From NCBI GenBank assembly GCA_018402565.1, contig JAGYIQ010000002.1, positions 930,001-994,000 of the forward strand: DNA of 64,000 nucleotides. The letters run 5' to 3'. Numbering within the stretch: position 1 is the stretch's first letter; the number at the start of each line of letters is the position of its first letter. Shown here piece after piece: positions 1 to 9,438 of this stretch. The translations under genes and the position numbers were made by a program. The notes beneath the pieces are model-generated. The model did no database searches, was not told the origin of the DNA, and saw nothing but the letters and a program-made list of their open reading frames with translations. Source of the DNA: Pirellulaceae bacterium (lineage in GTDB: Bacteria; Planctomycetota; Planctomycetia; Pirellulales; Pirellulaceae).

Positions 1-79
1 ACGCCAAATGCGCCGCGCGGAATTCGGCTCGGCGGGTCAAATAGTCCGACGCGATCTCATAGCGCAGGAGATAATGCAT
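1..79 (-). CDS. YciI-like protein, N-terminal fragment (runs off window)
   Basis: Reading the minus strand from an ATG at 79-77 gives 26 codons that run off the left edge, beginning MHYLLRYEIASDYLTRRAEF and continuing RAAHLA. The pattern of a short beta strand, then YL-RR--FR-AHL, is typical of the N-terminus of YciI/DGPF-related small proteins, which are ferredoxin-like-fold proteins of mostly unknown biochemical role. A GGAG lies about 10 bases upstream of the ATG. Only the first quarter of the expected roughly 90-100 residues is visible, so the active-site region cannot be checked. The assignment rests on the N-terminal motif alone. Confidence 0.6.
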   Translation of the reverse strand, partial: MHYLLRYEIASDYLTRRAEFRAAHLA

Positions 80-136
80 GATCCAGGTACTCCAATCGGT
101 TGACACCCGCGCTGTTTCCGACGCCGATGCCGACTA

Positions 137-166
137 CGGGCTTGTTGAGTTTTCGTAACCGTTCAC
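137..166. repeat. P3-like half-site followed by GTAACCGTTCAC
   Basis: GGGCTTGTTGAGTTTTCG at 138-155 matches the left terminal repeat of the P3 element (see 32424-32590) at about 16 of 18 positions. It is followed directly by GTAACCGTTCAC, a 12-mer that also occurs at 15565-15576 and 35253-35264. The 106-bp hairpin array starts just after it. Confidence 0.45.
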
Positions 167-184
167 CCCTCGTCAAAAATTTTA

Positions 185-1530
185 ACCGCGAGAGATGGGA
201 AGGACGGAGAGAAAGACAGCAGTTGCCCAGTTTTCTCTGCGTACTTCCCCCCTCTGCGGTGTTCCGTTTTCGGGCCAGCAGGAAATTTGAACCGCGAGAG
301 ATCGGAAGGACGCAGAGCAAGACTAGCGGTGGCCCGGTTTTCTCTGCACTTCCCCCTCTGCGGTGCTCCGTTTTCGGGCCAGCAGAAAACTTGAACCGCG
401 AGAGATGGGAAGGACGCAGAGAAAGACAGCAGTTGCCCGGTTTTCTCTGCGCACTTCCCCCCTCTGCGGTGTTCCGTTTTCGGGCCAGCAGGAAATTTTA
501 ACCGCGAGAGATGGGAAGGACGGAGAGGAAGACAGCAGTTGCCCAGTTTTCTCTGCGTACTTCCCCCCTCTGCGGTGCTCCTCCTTCCGGCTGGCAGGAA
601 ATTTGAACCGCGAGAGATGGGAAGGACGCAGAGAAAGACAGCAGTTGCCCAGTTTTCTCTGCGTACTTCCCCCCTCTGCGGTGCTCCTCCTTCCGGCTGG
701 CAGGAAATTTGAACCGCGAGAGATGGGAAGGACGCAGAGAAAGACAGCGGTTGCCCGGTGTTCTCTGCGCACTTCCCCCCTCTGCGGTGCTCCGTTTTCG
801 GGCCAGCAGAAAACTTGAACCGCGAGAGATGGGAAGGACGCAGAGGAAGACAGCAGTTGCCCGGTTTTCTCTGCGTACTTCCCCCCTCTGCGGTGTTCCG
901 TTTTCGGGCCAGCAGGAAATTTTAACCGCGAGAGATGGGAAGGACGGAGAGAAAGACCGCAGTTGCCCGGTGTTCTCTGCGCACTTCCCCCCTCTGCGGT
1001 GCTCCGTTTTCGGGCCAGCAGGAAATTTGAACCGCGAGAGATGGGAAGGTCGCAGAGGAAGGCAGCGGTTGCCCGGTATTCTCTGCGTACTTCCTCCCTC
1101 TGCGGTTCTCCTCCTTCGGGCCAGCAGGAAATTTGAACCGCGAGTGACCGGAAGGACGCAGAGGAAGACAGCAGTTGCCCGGTATTGTCTGCGTACTTCC
1201 CCCCCTCTGCGGTGCTCCTCCTTCCGGCTGGCAGGAAATTTGAACCGCGAGAGATCGGAAGGACGCAGAGGAAGACAGCGGTGGCCCGGTATTCTCTGCG
1301 TACTTCCCCCTCTGCGGTGTTCCGTTTTCGGGCCAGCAGGAAATTTGAACCGCGAGAGATGGGAAGGACGCAGAGGAAGACAGCGGTGGCCCGGTATTCT
1401 CTGCGTACTTCCCCCCTCTGCGGTGTTCCGTTTTCGGGCCAGCAGAAAATTTGAACCGCGAGAGATGGGAAGGACGCAGAGGAAGACAGCAGTGGCCCGG
1501 TTTTCTCTGCGCACTTCCCCTCTCTGCGGT
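185..1530. repeat. P4: 13-copy tandem array of 106-bp hairpin units
   Basis: Units start at 185, 291, 395, 501, 607, 713, 819, 925, 1031, 1137, 1244, 1349 and 1455, so the period is 106 bp (range 104-107). Each unit opens with ACCGCGAGAGATGGGAAGGA and contains TTCTCTGCGTACTTCC then CCTCTGCGGT. These arms are imperfect reverse complements around a loop of about 16 bases (GACAGCAGTTGCCCGG), so each unit can fold into a long hairpin. About 25 bases of linker separate hairpins, in two variants (TTCCGTTTTCGGGCCAGCAG or CTCCTCCTTCCGGCTGGCAG). Units are nearly identical along their whole length with no unique spacers, so this is not a CRISPR. Long open frames across it are by-products of repetition. 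Confidence 0.95.
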
Positions 1531-1654
1531 GTTGATTTTTCCAGACATGCTCGCGAATGGGCCATCCGACTCAAGGAAATCTCGCGAAAACAGGGCGTTT
1601 CCGACTCAATCGAAATGCTTGACGCATTCCGCTACGGAAAAATCAACCAGCCCC
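1531..1654. repeat. P3 element, copy A (MITE-like, left end truncated)
   Basis: GTTGATTTTTCC at 1531-1542 and GGAAAAATCAAC at 1636-1647 are perfect 12-bp inverted repeats. The right end extends to GGAAAAATCAACCAGCCCC. The interior resembles copy B at 32424-32590 along its length, including CTTGACGC near the right end. The outer GGGGCT of the left terminus is missing, because the last hairpin arm of the 106-bp array abuts the repeat directly. No coding capacity is visible. Confidence 0.8.
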
Positions 1655-1697
1655 AAGCGTCCAGGGGGATCGCCAGACCGTGGTGATTGGGCCAAAC

Positions 1698-3065
1698 TTA
1701 CTGAGCGGCCGCCAGTTGGTCGGCGACCAGGAACGCGATCTCCATTGCCTGCTCGTGGTTCAAACGGGGGTCCACCACACTCTTGTAGGCCCGGCCCAGA
1801 TCGGTGGCCGTCAAGCCACGGGCTCCACCCACACACTCGGTCACGTTGTCGCCGGTGAGCTCCAAATGGATGCCGCCGAGAATCGACCCGGCACCGCGAT
1901 GGATGGCAAAGGCCTCGGTGATCTCACGCACGATCGTGTCGTAGTTCCGCGTCTTGACGCCGTCGGCCGTCGAAATCGTGTTGCCGTGCATCGGGTCGCA
2001 GCACCACAGCACGGTCTTGCCCGAGCGCTGCACGGCCTCGATCAACCTCGGCAGCGCAGCGCCGATCTTGTCGGCGCCAAATCGGTGGATCAGGGTCAAC
2101 CGGCCGGGCTCGTTGTCGGGATGCAGGACATCCATCAGACGGAGCAGTTCGTCGCCCTGCATCGAGGCGCCAACTTTGACGCCGATCGGGTTCTTGATGC
2201 CGCGGAAGTACTCGACATGCGCACCATCCAATTGTCGGGTGCGTTCGCCGATCCAGGGCAAGTGCGTACTGAGATTGAAGTAACCCGTGCGCCGCGGGAC
2301 GGGACGCGTCTGGGCCTGTTCGTAGATCAGGTGCAGACCCTCGTGCGAGGTGAACACGTCGACCGAATTGAGCTGGCTGATGGCCAACCCTTGCACGGCT
2401 TCCATGAACCGCAGCGAATCGCCAATCCGCCGCACCATCTCGCCGTAACGCTGGAATTGGGGCGAGTCCTGCGTCTCGCTCATGATGCCCAATTCCCAGT
2501 TCTCGGGGTGGTGCAGGTCGGCGAAACCGCCACTACACAGGGCGCGGATGAAGTTCAAGGTCAGGGCCGCGCGTTCGTAACCCCGCAATAGCAGCTCGGG
2601 ATCGGCACGGCGGTCGGTCGGGTTAAAACCACTGCGATTGACGATATCGCCGCGGTAGACCGGCAAGGTCACCCCGTCGCGGGTCTCGGTATCGGACGAG
2701 CGGGGCTTGGCGTACTGCCCAGCGAATCGGCCCACCCGGATGACTCGCTTCATCGACGAAAACGCCAAGATCAAGCTCATCTGCATGAGCACTTTCAGGT
2801 TGCGGACAATCGATTCGGTACCGCAGTCGTCCAAGCTCTCGCTGCAATCGCCGCCCTGCAATAAAAACGCTCGGCCCTCAGCCGCCTCGGCCAACTGCAG
2901 CCGCAGCTTGTCGATCTCCCAGCTGGTGACCAACGGCGGCAGGGAGGTCAGTTTTTGGACGACTTGGTCCAGGGCTGGCGGATCGTCGTAGACGGGCTGT
3001 TGGGCGGCCGTCATCTGACGCCACGAGGTGGGACTCCAGGGAGTCCCCGCGGGCACTTGATTCAC
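1698..3065 (-). CDS. Class II (plant-type) DAHP synthase
   Basis: Condenses phosphoenolpyruvate and erythrose 4-phosphate to DAHP, the first step of the shikimate pathway, in the cytoplasm. Family signatures are all present: W-P-SWR near the N-terminus, the metal-binding Cys in LLQGGDC, GRFAGQYAKPRSS, CDPMHGNT and GGIHLELTGDNVTECVGG. I chose the GTG at 3065, which follows a GAGAG and gives 455 aa, the usual family size. The open frame extends to a TTG at 3167, but that adds only a Pro-rich stretch. No other shikimate genes are adjacent, so it appears monocistronic. Feedback regulation cannot be read from the sequence. Confidence 0.95.
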   Translation of the reverse strand: MNQVPAGTPWSPTSWRQMTAAQQPVYDDPPALDQVVQKLTSLPPLVTSWEIDKLRLQLAEAAEGRAFLLQGGDCSESLDDCGTESIVRNLKVLMQMSLILAFSSMKRVIRVGRFAGQYAKPRSSDTETRDGVTLPVYRGDIVNRSGFNPTDRRADPELLLRGYERAALTLNFIRALCSGGFADLHHPENWELGIMSETQDSPQFQRYGEMVRRIGDSLRFMEAVQGLAISQLNSVDVFTSHEGLHLIYEQAQTRPVPRRTGYFNLSTHLPWIGERTRQLDGAHVEYFRGIKNPIGVKVGASMQGDELLRLMDVLHPDNEPGRLTLIHRFGADKIGAALPRLIEAVQRSGKTVLWCCDPMHGNTISTADGVKTRNYDTIVREITEAFAIHRGAGSILGGIHLELTGDNVTECVGGARGLTATDLGRAYKSVVDPRLNHEQAMEIAFLVADQLAAAQ

Positions 3066-3395
3066 GTTGCTCTCTACTCTCTGGTCGGGCGGCAGCGGCG
3101 GGGAGGGCGCAGCCCGCGAAGGGTTCTCGGGTGGGGGCGGTTGGCTGGGCCAAGCCTTATTATGCAATGATCCCGCCGACTGACAAAGGTCTGTTCGGCT
3201 CGCAGACCCCAGAACGTGGGTATTTCCACAACAGCCAACGGCCCGACCCCAACCTGACCAACGGAGTCCCGCTTACGGCTCCCAACCCAGCGAACCAAGC
3301 AACGGCCAGACCAGCCGCCTTGTGCCCGTCCGGAAGGACGGCACGCCCACCTAAACCTACGAGCCGATCGCGACCGTGTTTGGCCACGAACCTTG
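3066..3395. other. Intergenic region with one hairpin
   Basis: No gene is visible. A GC-rich hairpin at 3321-3345 (CCGTCC, loop GGAA, GGACGG, with extra outer pairs) lies about 50 bases downstream of the S9 peptidase stop on the minus strand. It could end or stabilise that transcript; no T-run follows. The DAHP synthase leader occupies the rest. Confidence 0.5.
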
Positions 3396-6287
3396 CTACT
3401 GGCGTGGCTCGGTGCCCCACAAGTGTCGGATAAAAAAGTCCGCGGTGCGACGCCGGCCATAAGCACCGGAGCCGATCCCATGCCCGCCACCGGGGACGAC
3501 CAACAGATCAAAATCTTTGTTCGCGCGGATCAAGCCATCGACGACTTGCATGGTGGAGGCGGGATCGACGTTGCGATCCAGTTCGCCCACGATCAGGAAC
3601 AGCTTGCCTGTCAGGTTGCCGGCTTGGGTGACGTTGGATTGGTCCGCGTAATGATCGTCGATGGGCCAGCCCATCCACTGCTCGTTCCACCAGATCTTGT
3701 CCATGCGATTGTCATGGCAGCCACAGTCGGCCACCGCCGCGTGGTAGTGTTCGCCGAAGGCCAGCACCGCGCGGGCGGCGTTTTGTCCACCGGCGGAACC
3801 TCCGAAGATGCCGACTCGTGTCAGGTCCATGGCGGGCTCTTGAGCGGCCGCGGCCTGCAACCAGAGAATCCGATCGGGGAAGCCACCATCGCCCAGGTTC
3901 TTCCAGCAGACGTCGTGAAAGGCCTTGCTGCGGTAGTTCGTGCCCATGCCATCGATCTGCACCACGATAAAGCCCAGCTCCGCCAGCGACTTCTCCCAGC
4001 GAGTGGGTTGGAACGACTTGGGCACAAACGCGCCCTGAGGCCCGGCGTAAATGTATTCGATTACCGGGTATTTTTTCTGCGGGTCAAAATTCGAGGGACG
4101 ATAGATCACACCGTAGATATCGGTCTGGCCGTCGCGACCCTTGGCCGAGAAAGGCTGCGGCGGGCGCCAGCCGGTCTCGAGCAAGCGGCTCCAGTCGCCA
4201 CGTTCCAATTCGGCCACCAAGCGACCGGTGGCCACGTCGCGGATCTCCGTCACGGGCGGGAGGTCCATCCGCGAGTAGGTCGCGAGCAGATATTTTTGAT
4301 CGGGCGAGTACTCGATTTGATGCTCGCCATCGCCAGCCGTCATCACCACCAGGTTCTGGCCCTCGAAGTCGACGTGGCAGTAGTGGATTTGGTAGGGATC
4401 TTGGTCGGGGTAAATTCCGCCGGCGGTGAACCAGATCCGACGCTGGTCTTGATCGACGTGTTGGACCTCGCGGACCACCCAGGGGCCGCGGGTGATCTGC
4501 TGTTTGACTTGACCGCTGGCCCGATCCATCAAGTAGAGATGATTCCAGCCGTCGCGTTGGCTGGCCCAGAGGATCTCGCCGCTGCTGTCGATGTAGTCGA
4601 CAAAAAACTTGCCGGTGTAATCGATAAACGTATCGGACACCTCATCGACGATCGCTCGGGTGGAGCCATCGATACCCAGGCCGACGACCCGCATGACTTG
4701 ATGGCCACGTTGGTTGTAGCGGAAGGAGAATTCCTGCGAGTCGCTGCTCCAACGGAAATCGTGCAAGCTCCATGGGCTCGAGAACAACCCATTATCAACG
4801 GGCACTTCACGAGCTTGAGCGACGTCGATCAAACAGGGCTGCAGTTGACGGATTTGGTCGCCCGGTTTGAGATAGTCCATCTCCTGCAGTTTGGGTTGGA
4901 GTTGATCGCGAGGCGAGGACTCGATCAAGTACACCGTGCGGCTCTGGGCAGGCAACTCCCGCAGCGCCACCAGGAACCGGCTATCGGGTGCCCAGAAGAA
5001 CTGGCCGTTGAACTTGTAGCCTTCCAGGGCAGATATGTCGACCGTTTGCCGTCGGTCCTCGGTGCGATTGACCAATACCAGAGCGCCGTCTTCGACCGTC
5101 GCCTCCCACTGCTCGTCCGGCGAACGACGTTGTGACCGCGCCGTGCGGACGGCGGGCGAGACTTCCTCATCGTCGCTGACATTGGCAGCCTGGTTTGCGG
5201 TCGGGCCATCCCAAGCGGTGTCGGCCCAGCGATCGGCTCGTTGTTGCCAGGCGTTCCACTGGGTCCACTCGTTCCATTCACTCCGCTCGTTCCATTCCGC
5301 CGCCGCTTCGCCCGCGACTTCGGCGCTGCCCCAGGGCGATTCGGGGGCCGGTGCCCGACGACGACGATTGCCGCCGGCGGGGCGATCCGAGTCCTCGCTG
5401 GTCGGCGGGTTGCCCTGCTGGTAGAAGGCGGCTTGGCGACGCAGCGAACGGGGCACGCGAATCTCGATTCCCTCGGGGTCGGTCAGCGTCACCGTTTGAC
5501 CATCGTACTGGGCCGGGACCAGCGCCAGATTGCGGCCCTCGGCCGAGCGGAGCAGCCAGACGTGACTTTGGTAGGTGCTCATGGTGTTCGAGGCGCCGGG
5601 TTCGATTTGACCGTAAGACCGCGGACGACCTGCGGAGTCGACCCAGATCATTTCAACTGTTGTATTCAAGCGGTTTTGGAAGACGAGGTCGACGCGTTCG
5701 TCGCTGGCGCCGGATGTTTGCAGTTCGACACTCTTCTCGACGGGCACTTCGGGAAACTCGGCAGGGTCCGCCGCTCGCAGCTGGCCAGATTCGCGCTGGA
5801 ACACAAACGGCTGTCCCTGCAGTCGCAGATAAACTTGTTGCAGCGATTCATCGAACCACAGCGGCAGGTTGCGGCCTTCTGGGCGAGTCGAAGCTTCCGC
5901 GTCGGTTGTGAGCTCGCGGAACCAGCGAGCCAGGTCGGCGGAAGTGAACAAGCGGTGCTTCTGCCCATCGGCCAGGGTCACCAGGTAGTATTCGGATTGC
6001 CGCGGCGCCACGTCGACCTCGTACCAGAACGCTTGCTGGGCGGCCAGCCAATGGGTGCGGAGCTTAATCCGATCGACTTGGCCGCGACCCCAGCGACCGG
6101 CCTGCTCCATCCGCTCGTAGTCGGCGGTCGTCCCTTGTCCCCAGGTCATGAGCGGGGGCAGGGTCGCCAACAGTCCCAGGCCGGCGCAGCAAGCCAGCCA
6201 AATCGGCCGCCAGTCGCGCATCAGTCGACCGGCCTGGGCCCGGCGAATGGAGAGGCGAGCTCGGTCCAATCCTGTGATCAGCTGCAT
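3396..6287 (-). CDS. S9 family (DPP IV-like) prolyl oligopeptidase, membrane-anchored or exported
   Basis: Predicted 963-aa serine peptidase that cleaves short, often proline-containing, peptides. A hydrophobic segment at about residues 28-48 (IWLACCAGLGLLATLPPL) suggests an N-terminal membrane anchor or signal, placing the rest in the periplasm. The middle is a DPP IV-type beta-propeller. The C-terminal alpha/beta-hydrolase domain has the nucleophile in GGSAGG (Ser about 831), Asp about 904 in GELDRNVDP and His about 936 in GGGHGIG. An unusual low-complexity, Trp-rich stretch (residues about 330-362, with EWNERSEWNEWTQWNAW) interrupts the propeller region. A shorter start at M23 is possible. 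Confidence 0.9.
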   Translation of the reverse strand: MQLITGLDRARLSIRRAQAGRLMRDWRPIWLACCAGLGLLATLPPLMTWGQGTTADYERMEQAGRWGRGQVDRIKLRTHWLAAQQAFWYEVDVAPRQSEYYLVTLADGQKHRLFTSADLARWFRELTTDAEASTRPEGRNLPLWFDESLQQVYLRLQGQPFVFQRESGQLRAADPAEFPEVPVEKSVELQTSGASDERVDLVFQNRLNTTVEMIWVDSAGRPRSYGQIEPGASNTMSTYQSHVWLLRSAEGRNLALVPAQYDGQTVTLTDPEGIEIRVPRSLRRQAAFYQQGNPPTSEDSDRPAGGNRRRRAPAPESPWGSAEVAGEAAAEWNERSEWNEWTQWNAWQQRADRWADTAWDGPTANQAANVSDDEEVSPAVRTARSQRRSPDEQWEATVEDGALVLVNRTEDRRQTVDISALEGYKFNGQFFWAPDSRFLVALRELPAQSRTVYLIESSPRDQLQPKLQEMDYLKPGDQIRQLQPCLIDVAQAREVPVDNGLFSSPWSLHDFRWSSDSQEFSFRYNQRGHQVMRVVGLGIDGSTRAIVDEVSDTFIDYTGKFFVDYIDSSGEILWASQRDGWNHLYLMDRASGQVKQQITRGPWVVREVQHVDQDQRRIWFTAGGIYPDQDPYQIHYCHVDFEGQNLVVMTAGDGEHQIEYSPDQKYLLATYSRMDLPPVTEIRDVATGRLVAELERGDWSRLLETGWRPPQPFSAKGRDGQTDIYGVIYRPSNFDPQKKYPVIEYIYAGPQGAFVPKSFQPTRWEKSLAELGFIVVQIDGMGTNYRSKAFHDVCWKNLGDGGFPDRILWLQAAAAQEPAMDLTRVGIFGGSAGGQNAARAVLAFGEHYHAAVADCGCHDNRMDKIWWNEQWMGWPIDDHYADQSNVTQAGNLTGKLFLIVGELDRNVDPASTMQVVDGLIRANKDFDLLVVPGGGHGIGSGAYGRRRTADFFIRHLWGTEPRQ

Positions 6288-6322
6288 ATTATTTTACCTT
6301 TCTTATCTATAAAACAAAACAC

Positions 6323-6386
6323 AGCGGCAAGGCGCTAGCCGCCGGTCTGCCCCTGTTTCGTGAGCGGCAAGGCGCTAGCCGCCGGT
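6323..6386. repeat. Two copies of a 24-bp dispersed-type motif
   Basis: AGCGGCAAGGCGCTAGCCGC followed by CGGT occurs at 6323-6346 and again at 6363-6386, a 40-bp spacing. The motif can form a small GGC/GCC hairpin. It lies between the CaCA antiporter stop (minus strand, 6411) and the S9 peptidase start, so it is both 3' to one gene and 5' to the next. Confidence 0.8.
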
Positions 6387-6410
6387 GGCCCCAGCGGTGG
6401 CGGTGTCCAA

Positions 6411-7403
6411 CTAGACTAACTGATAGGACTGGTACGCCAAGTAGAGCAGATAGGTCATATAGCCGAGCAGAAACAGCCCACCCTCGAGTCGGCTGACGGT
6501 GCGACCGGACCAGAACACGGGAACGCACAGCAGGGTGACGAAGAACATGACTGGCAGGTCACGCCCCAACACGTCGGCCGAGATATTCAATCCACCGGTG
6601 GAGACGGCCGCGGTCAGCCCGAGGACGCTCAATAGGTTGAACAGGTTGCTGCCGATCACGTTGCCCACGGCGATGTCCCGCTCGCCGCGAAAGGCCGCGA
6701 CAACCGAGGTGGCGATTTCGGGCAGGGACGTGCCGACGGCCACGAGGGTCAGGCCGATCACCAGTTCCGAAACGCCCAGGGTACGCGCGATGATGATGGC
6801 CGAATCAATAAACCAATTGGCGCCGCTGGTGAGCAGCGCCAGGCCAATCGCCAGCAACAGCACGTTCAGGACCAAGGCCGTTAGGGTCAGCGGCTTGGGT
6901 AGCCCCTCGTTGGGATCCTCGCCCTTGGCCACCGCGGCGGCGGCCGCCTCTTTGGCGTCTCGTTTGGTCTTCCAGCGACTGGCGATCACCGACCACGCGG
7001 TGTACGCCAGCACACCGGCGAACAGCAATGCCCCATCGCGGCGTGAAAGATTTTGGTCGAGGCAGAAGACCCAAACCAAACCGGAGACAAAAATCAACAA
7101 CGGGAGATCAAAACGCAGCAGCTGTTTGGATACCGGCAAGGCGGCCACGACGGCAGTCAGCCCCAAGATCAGCAGCAGATTACAGATGTTGCTGCCCACC
7201 ACATTGCCCACGGCGACATCGCCCTGTCCCTTCAACACCGCGCCGATACTGACGACCAACTCGGGGGCGCTGGTGCCAAACGCCACGACGGTCAGACCCA
7301 CGACCAAGGGCGAAATACCGATGCCGACCGCCACTTTGGACGCTCCCCGCACCAACCATTCGGCCCCGATCGTCAAAGCCACGACACCCAATACCAACCA
7401 CAA
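6411..7403 (-). CDS. Sodium/calcium antiporter, CaCA family (YrbG-like)
   Basis: Integral membrane cation exchanger of about 330 aa with two homologous halves. The first alpha repeat reads GTSAPELVVS and VGNVVGSNICN; the second reads GTSLPEIATS and VGNVIGSNLFN. These hold the acidic and Asn/Ser residues that bind Ca2+ and Na+ in this family. About ten hydrophobic segments are evident, with a hydrophilic Lys/Glu/Ala-rich loop in the middle. The start is uncertain: the TTG at 7403 is used here, but a CTG four codons upstream sits better behind AAAGGA and would add LEVA. Substrate specificity is inferred from the family. Confidence 0.9.
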   Translation of the reverse strand: MWLVLGVVALTIGAEWLVRGASKVAVGIGISPLVVGLTVVAFGTSAPELVVSIGAVLKGQGDVAVGNVVGSNICNLLLILGLTAVVAALPVSKQLLRFDLPLLIFVSGLVWVFCLDQNLSRRDGALLFAGVLAYTAWSVIASRWKTKRDAKEAAAAAVAKGEDPNEGLPKPLTLTALVLNVLLLAIGLALLTSGANWFIDSAIIIARTLGVSELVIGLTLVAVGTSLPEIATSVVAAFRGERDIAVGNVIGSNLFNLLSVLGLTAAVSTGGLNISADVLGRDLPVMFFVTLLCVPVFWSGRTVSRLEGGLFLLGYMTYLLYLAYQSYQLV

Positions 7404-7548
7404 TGCAACTTCCAGGGGACAATTCCTTTGACGAAACGGGAGGGGTCGGCAGGCGTTTTCACAGAAGTCGAACGTACCCTGCTATTTTACCGCTCAACCG
7501 CAAAAGTCAAGTGTTGGTGGCAACCCACGGCAGAGCGAGTGCTGCCAC

Positions 7549-7601
7549 GGAACCGGGGCATAGAACCGGGGCATAGAACTGGGGCCTCAGAACTGGGGCA
7601 C
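7549..7601. repeat. 13-bp tandem repeat
   Basis: GAACCGGGGCATA and its variants (GAACTGGGGCCTC) repeat about four times just upstream of the PTPS gene. The period is not a multiple of three and the stretch is non-coding. Confidence 0.75.
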
Positions 7602-7653
7602 CGGTTCTGGGCGAACGGCGCGTGCATGCTATGATGCCCCTGAGAGGAACACC

Positions 7654-8151
7654 ATGGCCAAGAAACAATTTGCCGTCGATATTTGCAAGCAGCAACTGAC
7701 CTTCAGTGCGGCTCACTTCATCACCTTTGCTGGCTCGATCTGCGAGCGGCTGCACGGGCACAACTACGGGGTCAGCTGCCGGGTCGAAGGGCCGCTGGAT
7801 GTGAACCGTTATGTGATCGACTTTATCGCCCTGCGGGACCAGTTGGGGCGAGTCTCCCAGCGTCTGGACCACCACGTGCTGTTGCCGACCGGTCACCCGC
7901 AAATACGGGTCCAGCACGACGAAGCGGCGGCCGAGGTCACGGCCAGATTCGAACAACGCCGGTGGGTGTTTCCCGCCGAAGATTGCGTGCTGTTGCCGGT
8001 CAGCAACACAACCGCCGAGGAGATCGCCAGCTATTTCGTCGACGAGCTGCTGGGGACATTGGGGGAGCACTGGCGGCCGGAACTGACCAGCCTGACGGTG
8101 CGGATCGACGAAAACCAGGGCCAGTGGGGCGAATGTCGCTGGGAGCCCTGA
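7654..8151 (+). CDS. 6-pyruvoyl-tetrahydropterin synthase / QueD family protein
   Basis: Pterin-type enzyme acting on 7,8-dihydroneopterin triphosphate, either for tetrahydropterin or for 6-carboxy-tetrahydropterin on the queuosine pathway. The Zn ligands are visible as His21 (SAAHF) and His34/His36 (LHGHNY), with the catalytic-type Cys30 four residues before the HGH. DENQG near the C-terminus (ENQGQWGEC) is at the usual substrate-binding Glu position. At 165 aa it is longer than typical QueD (about 120), with extra residues around 85-105. GAGAGGAAC precedes the ATG. No queC/queE or folE neighbour helps to choose between the two roles. Confidence 0.85.
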   Translation: MAKKQFAVDICKQQLTFSAAHFITFAGSICERLHGHNYGVSCRVEGPLDVNRYVIDFIALRDQLGRVSQRLDHHVLLPTGHPQIRVQHDEAAAEVTARFEQRRWVFPAEDCVLLPVSNTTAEEIASYFVDELLGTLGEHWRPELTSLTVRIDENQGQWGECRWEP

Positions 8152-8342
8152 TAACCCGCCCGGAATAAATCGCCGATCCAGCCACCAGCGGCTGTTTTTT
8201 GATCGGCTCAGCGGGTAAAATGGGGCCATGTGAACTCGGGTCGGCCTGCGGCCTGCGTTCGGGGCGAACGATCGCTCGGCCGGCGGGTAGGTCCGCTGGA
8301 CAGGACAGACCGAGACAACTTCTGCGAAAAGGAACGACTCCA

Positions 8343-9353
8343 GTGCCTCCAGTAGTCATCGTGATTGGGATTGGCCTGCTGATTCTGTTGGGCATGGTCC
8401 TGGCGGGGATCATCGTCTACTTCTTCCCGCTGTGGATCCAATCCAAATTGACGGGTGCCGGCATCGGCTTTGGCGACTTGATCGGCATGACCTTGCGGAA
8501 GGTTCGGCCGGGGATCATCGTGCAGTCGAAGATCATGGCAGTCCAGTCGGGCCTGCCGGATCCGGACGTGACCGCCAAGAGTCTGGAGGCCCATTACTTG
8601 GCCGGTGGCAATGTGCCGCAAGTCGTGCGGGCCCTGATCGCCGCCAACAAGGCCAAGACCATTCAGTTGTCCTACCGCGAGGCCACTGCGATTGACTTGG
8701 CCGGCCGCGATGTGTTGGAAGCGGTCCAGACCAGCGTGTACCCGCGTGTGATCGACTGCCCGCCGCAGACACGGGGTCGCAGCACATTGGACGCGATGGC
8801 CAAAGACGGCATCCAGTTGAAAGTCACGGCTCGCGTGACCGTGCGGTCCAACCTGCAACAATTGATCGGCGGTGCGACCGAAGAGACGATCATGGCTCGC
8901 GTCGGCGAAGGCATCGTCAGCGCGATCGGCTCGGCCGAGAGCCACAAAGCGGTGCTGGAGAACCCCGACGTGATCTCCAAGACCGTGTTGTCGCGGCGAT
9001 TGGACGCCGAGACGGCCTTCGAAATCGTGTCGATCGACATCGCCGATATCGACGTAGGCCAGAACATTGGCGCTCGCTTGCGGGCCGACCAAGCGGAGGC
9101 CGACACCCAAGTCGCGCGGGCCCGCTCCGAGGGCCGTCGTGCGGAAGCCGTGGCAACCGAGCAAGAAAACAAAGCCGAAATCGAACGCAGCCGCGCCAAG
9201 CTGGTCGAGGCGGAAGCCCAAGTCCCGCTCTCGATCGCCGAGGGCCTGGAGGGCGGCAGCCTGGGAATCCTGGACCTGTACAAGCTGAGAAACATTCAAG
9301 CCGATACCGAAATGCGGAAGGGTATCGCCAAGTCCAGCAGCCACGCCAGCTAA
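8343..9353 (+). CDS. floA: Flotillin-like protein FloA
   Basis: Membrane scaffold of bacterial functional microdomains. One N-terminal hydrophobic segment ([19 protein letters not shown]) is followed by a PHB/SPFH-type domain and a coiled Ala/Glu-rich helix ([20 protein letters not shown]). The C-terminus [20 protein letters not shown] matches FloA/YqfA proteins. I chose the GTG at 8343, preceded by AAAAGGAACG; this gives 336 aa, close to the 331 aa of B. subtilis FloA. The open frame upstream to 8199 lacks family similarity. A low-complexity gene follows 85 bp downstream. Confidence 0.93.
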   Translation: MPPVVIVIGIGLLILLGMVLAGIIVYFFPLWIQSKLTGAGIGFGDLIGMTLRKVRPGIIVQSKIMAVQSGLPDPDVTAKSLEAHYLAGGNVPQVVRALIAANKAKTIQLSYREATAIDLAGRDVLEAVQTSVYPRVIDCPPQTRGRSTLDAMAKDGIQLKVTARVTVRSNLQQLIGGATEETIMARVGEGIVSAIGSAESHKAVLENPDVISKTVLSRRLDAETAFEIVSIDIADIDVGQNIGARLRADQAEADTQVARARSEGRRAEAVATEQENKAEIERSRAKLVEAEAQVPLSIAEGLEGGSLGILDLYKLRNIQADTEMRKGIAKSSSHAS

Positions 9354-9438
9354 AGTTGCTCTCGGTGGGAAGCGACCTCGTTGACTACCGCCGACGGACG
9401 GGCCAACTCTCCAATCCTTCGCTACTCAGGAACTCCCC

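Noticed and set aside
185..1530. CRISPR array
   Set aside because: Repeats are near-identical over the full 106 bp, with no unique spacers and no cas genes in the window.
100..1686. Long open frames on both strands (up to 358 residues) rich in RFRASRKFEP or SFLLARKR-type repeats
   Set aside because: They are produced by the 106-bp tandem array; the same DNA is read in rotating frames on both strands and there is no ribosome site or protein-like composition.
1680..2591. 303-aa plus-strand open frame over the DAHP synthase
   Set aside because: Antisense shadow of a gene with clear class II DAHP synthase motifs.
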